A DNA stretch of 18,037 nt from CAZFQD01 sp964520885 (GTDB lineage: Bacteria; Bacillota; Clostridia; Oscillospirales; SIG519): assembly GCA_964520885.1 (NCBI GenBank), contig CAZFQD010000034.1, forward strand, positions 1 to 18,037. The letters run 5' to 3'. Of the stretch, positions 15,823 to 18,037 are shown piece after piece (position 1 is the stretch's first letter; every line of letters begins with the position of its first letter). The notes under the pieces were generated by a model. It had not been told where the DNA came from. It saw only the letters and a program-made list of their open reading frames with translations, and ran no database searches. Made by a program: the position numbers and the translations under genes.

Positions 15823-16980
15823 ATGTTTAGTGAAAAATCATCAAAAGAAGTAGTTTTTGAACTTAAAAATCAAGTTGCTCCTCTTGGAATTATTGCCCTT
15901 GAAGGTGCTACTGAATTAGGACAAAAGATTAATAACTACCTTGTATCTTGGGCAAATATATTAAAAGAAAATTATTCCGAAACTTTTCTTAAAAAAATTT
16001 CCTGTCCACGATTTAGCACTGGAGATGGAAAGGCAATTATTTACGAAACAGTTCGTGGAGATGACCTTTATATTGTAGTTGATGTAGGTAATTATAATTG
16101 TAAATATAGAATATTTGGTCAAGAAAATTCAATGTCTCCTGATGACCATTTTCAAGATTTAAAAAGAATTATTTCAGCAGCTAGTGGAAAAGCACACCGA
16201 ATAACTATTATTATGCCTATTCTATATGGAGGTCGCCAACACAGAAGAAATTATAGAGAATCATTAGACTGTGCTATGTCATTGCAAGAACTTGAAAAAA
16301 TGGGAGTTCAAAATGTTATTACCTTTGATGCACACGACCCACGAGTTCAAAATGCTGTCCCTCTAATGGGCTTTGATAATGTATTTCCTACATATCAAGT
16401 GCTAAAAGCTCTTTTAAATAAATTTAAAGATATTAAAATTGACAAAAATCATTTAATGATTGTAAGCCCGGACGAAGGAGCTATTAATAGAAATATTTAT
16501 TTTGCATCAGTGTTGGGCGTTGACCTTGGGATTTTTTATAAAAGAAGAGATTATTCAAGGATTGTAAATGGTAGAAATCCCATTGTAGCTCATGAATATT
16601 TAGGCAGTTCAGTTGAGGGTAAAGATATTTTTATTTCTGATGACCTTCTATCCTCAGGTGAAAGTATTCTTGATATTGCTTATGAACTTAAAAAAAGAAA
16701 AGCAAATAGAATTTTTGCTTCTGCTACCTATGCATTATTTACAGATGGAATTTCTGCTTTTCAAGATGCTTATGAAAAGGGCATAATTTCAGGAGTTTTA
16801 GGAACAAATTTAACCTTTCGTAGAGAAGAAATTATTAATGCTGAGTGGTTTATTGAAGTTGATGTTTCAAAGTATATTGCTTTCATTATTGCTTCACTCA
16901 ATCATGATAAATCAACTGGCTTACTACTAAATCCACACGAAAAAATTAAGAATTTAATTAGAAGATATGAAAGAAAATAG
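15823..16980 (+). CDS. ribose-phosphate pyrophosphokinase (PRPP synthetase)-like protein
   Basis: A 385-residue protein, longer than the ~315-residue PRPP synthetase. It resembles PRPP synthetase in layout: N-terminal half with GGRQHRRNYRESLDCA (136-151) and TFDAHDP (168-173, H171 in place of the usual DLHA), the flexible-loop KRR (240-242), and a PRPP-type loop DDLLSSGES (273-281). That loop differs from the usual DDMIDTGGT by E280 where glycine is expected. The enzyme would make PRPP from ribose 5-phosphate and ATP, but the altered loop means activity is a reasoned guess. The N-terminal ~60 residues do not match the short enzymes. AAGGAGA precedes the ATG; a ThyA-like gene follows. Confidence 0.8.
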   Translation: MFSEKSSKEVVFELKNQVAPLGIIALEGATELGQKINNYLVSWANILKENYSETFLKKISCPRFSTGDGKAIIYETVRGDDLYIVVDVGNYNCKYRIFGQENSMSPDDHFQDLKRIISAASGKAHRITIIMPILYGGRQHRRNYRESLDCAMSLQELEKMGVQNVITFDAHDPRVQNAVPLMGFDNVFPTYQVLKALLNKFKDIKIDKNHLMIVSPDEGAINRNIYFASVLGVDLGIFYKRRDYSRIVNGRNPIVAHEYLGSSVEGKDIFISDDLLSSGESILDIAYELKKRKANRIFASATYALFTDGISAFQDAYEKGIISGVLGTNLTFRREEIINAEWFIEVDVSKYIAFIIASLNHDKSTGLLLNPHEKIKNLIRRYERK

Positions 16981-17007
16981 AATATTTGAAGGGAATGAAT
17001 AATTTTT

Positions 17008-17772
17008 ATGAAACATTATTTAGTTGAAGGCAATTGCTTATCAGATGCTTATCATAAAGCATTAGCAACATTGGAAAAACAAGGAAAAAATTATCCTTGT
17101 CCTGATTATAATACTATTATGAAAGAAATCTCATTAACATTCTATATTGAAAATGCTATTGCAGAACCATTTATTAGCAAACTTTTTCCGGGCGGTCATC
17201 ACGAATTGCAACAATATGTAATGGAAATATGCGATGGTATTCTTAATTTTATGACAACAATTGGCGGTAGCTATTGGGAATATACTTATAATCAACGCTT
17301 TGCTGAACAAATCCCTTTTATTATTAGTGAATTAAAGAAAAATCCCTATTCACGCAGAGCGACTATGAATATTCGTGATTTTGAAGTTGATTCAAAAAAC
17401 GACCATCCCGCTTGTTTACAGTCTATTGGACTATATATTAGGGATGGCAAATTAAATATGAAAATTACTATGCGTTCAAATGATGCTGTTCAAGCCGCAT
17501 ATATGAATGCAGTTGGGTTTATTGGTTTGCAAAGAAAATTAGCAAATGAACTGGGTGTTGGTATTGGCTCATATACTCATACTGCTTATAGTTTTCATAG
17601 TTATGAACGCTCCTTTGGCATACTAAAAAAATATGTATCTGATATTGATACAAAGTCAATTGAGGAACTAACCTATAATTATGAAGGCTTTTATGATCAA
17701 CTAATGGCAGACGAAATCCCTTCAATTAATAAAATGGTAGCGACATTAAAGAGGGAACATAATATTAAATAG
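17008..17772 (+). CDS. ThyA-superfamily protein (thymidylate synthase or nucleotide hydroxymethylase-like)
   Basis: A 254-residue protein that aligns with E. coli ThyA at a constant offset of 10: R116-R117 (R126-R127), nucleophile C136 (C146), R156 and D159 in RSND (R166, D169), N167 (N177), H197 and Y199 in HSY (H207, Y209). These bind dUMP and form the covalent bond, and N167 suggests a uracil rather than cytosine base. Differences are L137 for H147, no clear equivalents of the folate-contacting tryptophans, and a C-terminus EHNIK in place of the ThyA ending. It may be a true thymidylate synthase variant, a hydroxymethylase, or another dNMP enzyme. AAGGGA is ~13 bases from the ATG, rather far. 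It closes the plus-strand run. Confidence 0.75.
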   Translation: MKHYLVEGNCLSDAYHKALATLEKQGKNYPCPDYNTIMKEISLTFYIENAIAEPFISKLFPGGHHELQQYVMEICDGILNFMTTIGGSYWEYTYNQRFAEQIPFIISELKKNPYSRRATMNIRDFEVDSKNDHPACLQSIGLYIRDGKLNMKITMRSNDAVQAAYMNAVGFIGLQRKLANELGVGIGSYTHTAYSFHSYERSFGILKKYVSDIDTKSIEELTYNYEGFYDQLMADEIPSINKMVATLKREHNIK

Positions 17773-17783
17773 AATTATAGTAA

Positions 17784-17882
17784 TTTAATATTTTTAATAA
17801 TCGTATTGAAGATGAAAATTTTTCTAATGCTATAAAAAATATCTCTATTGATATTCCCAAAGTTGTTTTTTTGGAAAGGTAA
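17784..17882 (+). pseudogene. possible C-terminal gene remnant, unrecognised
   Basis: A 32-codon open frame without start ends at TAA 17880: F-N-I-F-N-N-R-I-E-D-E-N-F-S-N-A-I-K then N-I-S-I-D-I-P-K-V-V-F-L-E-R. Its composition looks protein-like, and it lies between thyA-like and the terminator. No family is recognised. It may be chance, as stop-free runs of this length are common. Confidence 0.3.
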
Positions 17883-17927
17883 AATTTATTAATAAATTTT
17901 TACCTAAACCCCTATGTAATTATATAT

Positions 17928-17954
17928 ACCCATCTAAAAGGTGGGTGTTTTTTT
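17928..17954 (+). terminator. intrinsic terminator of the plus-strand gene run
   Basis: ACCCATC (17928-17934), loop TAAAA and GGTGGGT (17940-17946) form a 7-bp stem including one G-T pair, followed by G and seven Ts (17948-17954). This is a textbook Rho-independent terminator ~155 bases past the thyA-like stop. Confidence 0.85.
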
Positions 17955-17982
17955 ATAAAAATTCATTAATATATGTTAATAT

Positions 17983-18031
17983 TTGCATATCAGTATATGC
18001 AATTTTACTAAACTTTTTATTATGTTAAAAT
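17983..18031 (+). promoter_or_regulatory. dyad and candidate promoter for a gene beyond the right edge
   Basis: TTGCATAT (17983-17990), spacer CAGT and ATATGCAA (17995-18002) are perfect inverted arms. Directly after them, TTTACT (18004-18009) and TAAAAT (18026-18031), spaced by 16 with TGT before the -10, look like an extended -10 promoter. The dyad could be an operator. The gene it serves is outside the window. Confidence 0.4.
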
Positions 18032-18037
18032 ATATTT

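Noticed and set aside
17877..17905. Hairpin AGGTAAAA...TTTTACCT in the 3' spacer
   Set aside because: It is a long AT stem with one unpaired base and no T-run after it, and its left arm overlaps the putative coding tail. The next hairpin at 17928 is a much better terminator.

Overview
The window is AT-rich bacterial chromosome with a low-GC Bacillota (Clostridia-like) character. The signs are A/T-biased codon use, strong AAGGAGG-type ribosome-binding sites, a DUF1540 cysteine protein, a pyruvate kinase with the extra C-terminal PEP-utilizer domain, a MarR/ABC/ABC drug-efflux cassette and a WalJ/YycJ-type metallohydrolase. No phage, transposon, CRISPR array, tRNA or rRNA was seen.

Left part (1-11643), mostly on the minus strand. 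In order: a calcineurin-like phosphoesterase (123-809); a small plus-strand DUF1540 gene (890-1069); threonine synthase (1116-2618) with its own consensus promoter; a compact transcription unit of a membrane GGDEF/EAL protein, a Dabb-domain protein and pyruvate kinase (7256 down to 2852), with a TTGACA promoter upstream and a hairpin terminator downstream; and a multidrug-efflux cassette (11643 down to 7328) of a MarR regulator followed by two ABC half-transporters. The two transporters carry complementary nucleotide-site defects, which marks them as an obligate heterodimer. The marR promoter is a perfect TTGACA-17-TATAAT with overlapping palindromes across the -10 and start site, a convincing autoregulatory operator.

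Right part (11852-17772), all on the plus strand: murA, walJ/yycJ, a broken rlmH, a phosphoglucomutase/phosphomannomutase, a long PRPP synthetase-like protein and a ThyA-superfamily protein. A clear intrinsic terminator follows at 17928-17954. The last three genes supply or use sugar phosphates and nucleotides.

The least expected element is in the 111 bases between walJ and the phosphomutase gene. They hold the first nine codons of an RlmH-like protein and, in another frame, its last ~20 codons, with the middle (~125-130 codons) missing. This is either a true internal deletion of the 23S rRNA Psi1915 methyltransferase gene or an assembly error. Other points worth a look are the ThyA-like protein, which keeps the nucleotide-binding and catalytic residues but lacks recognisable folate-site and C-terminal features; the EAL domain with a replaced substrate arginine beside glycolytic pyk; and an orphan coding-like tail at 17784-17882.
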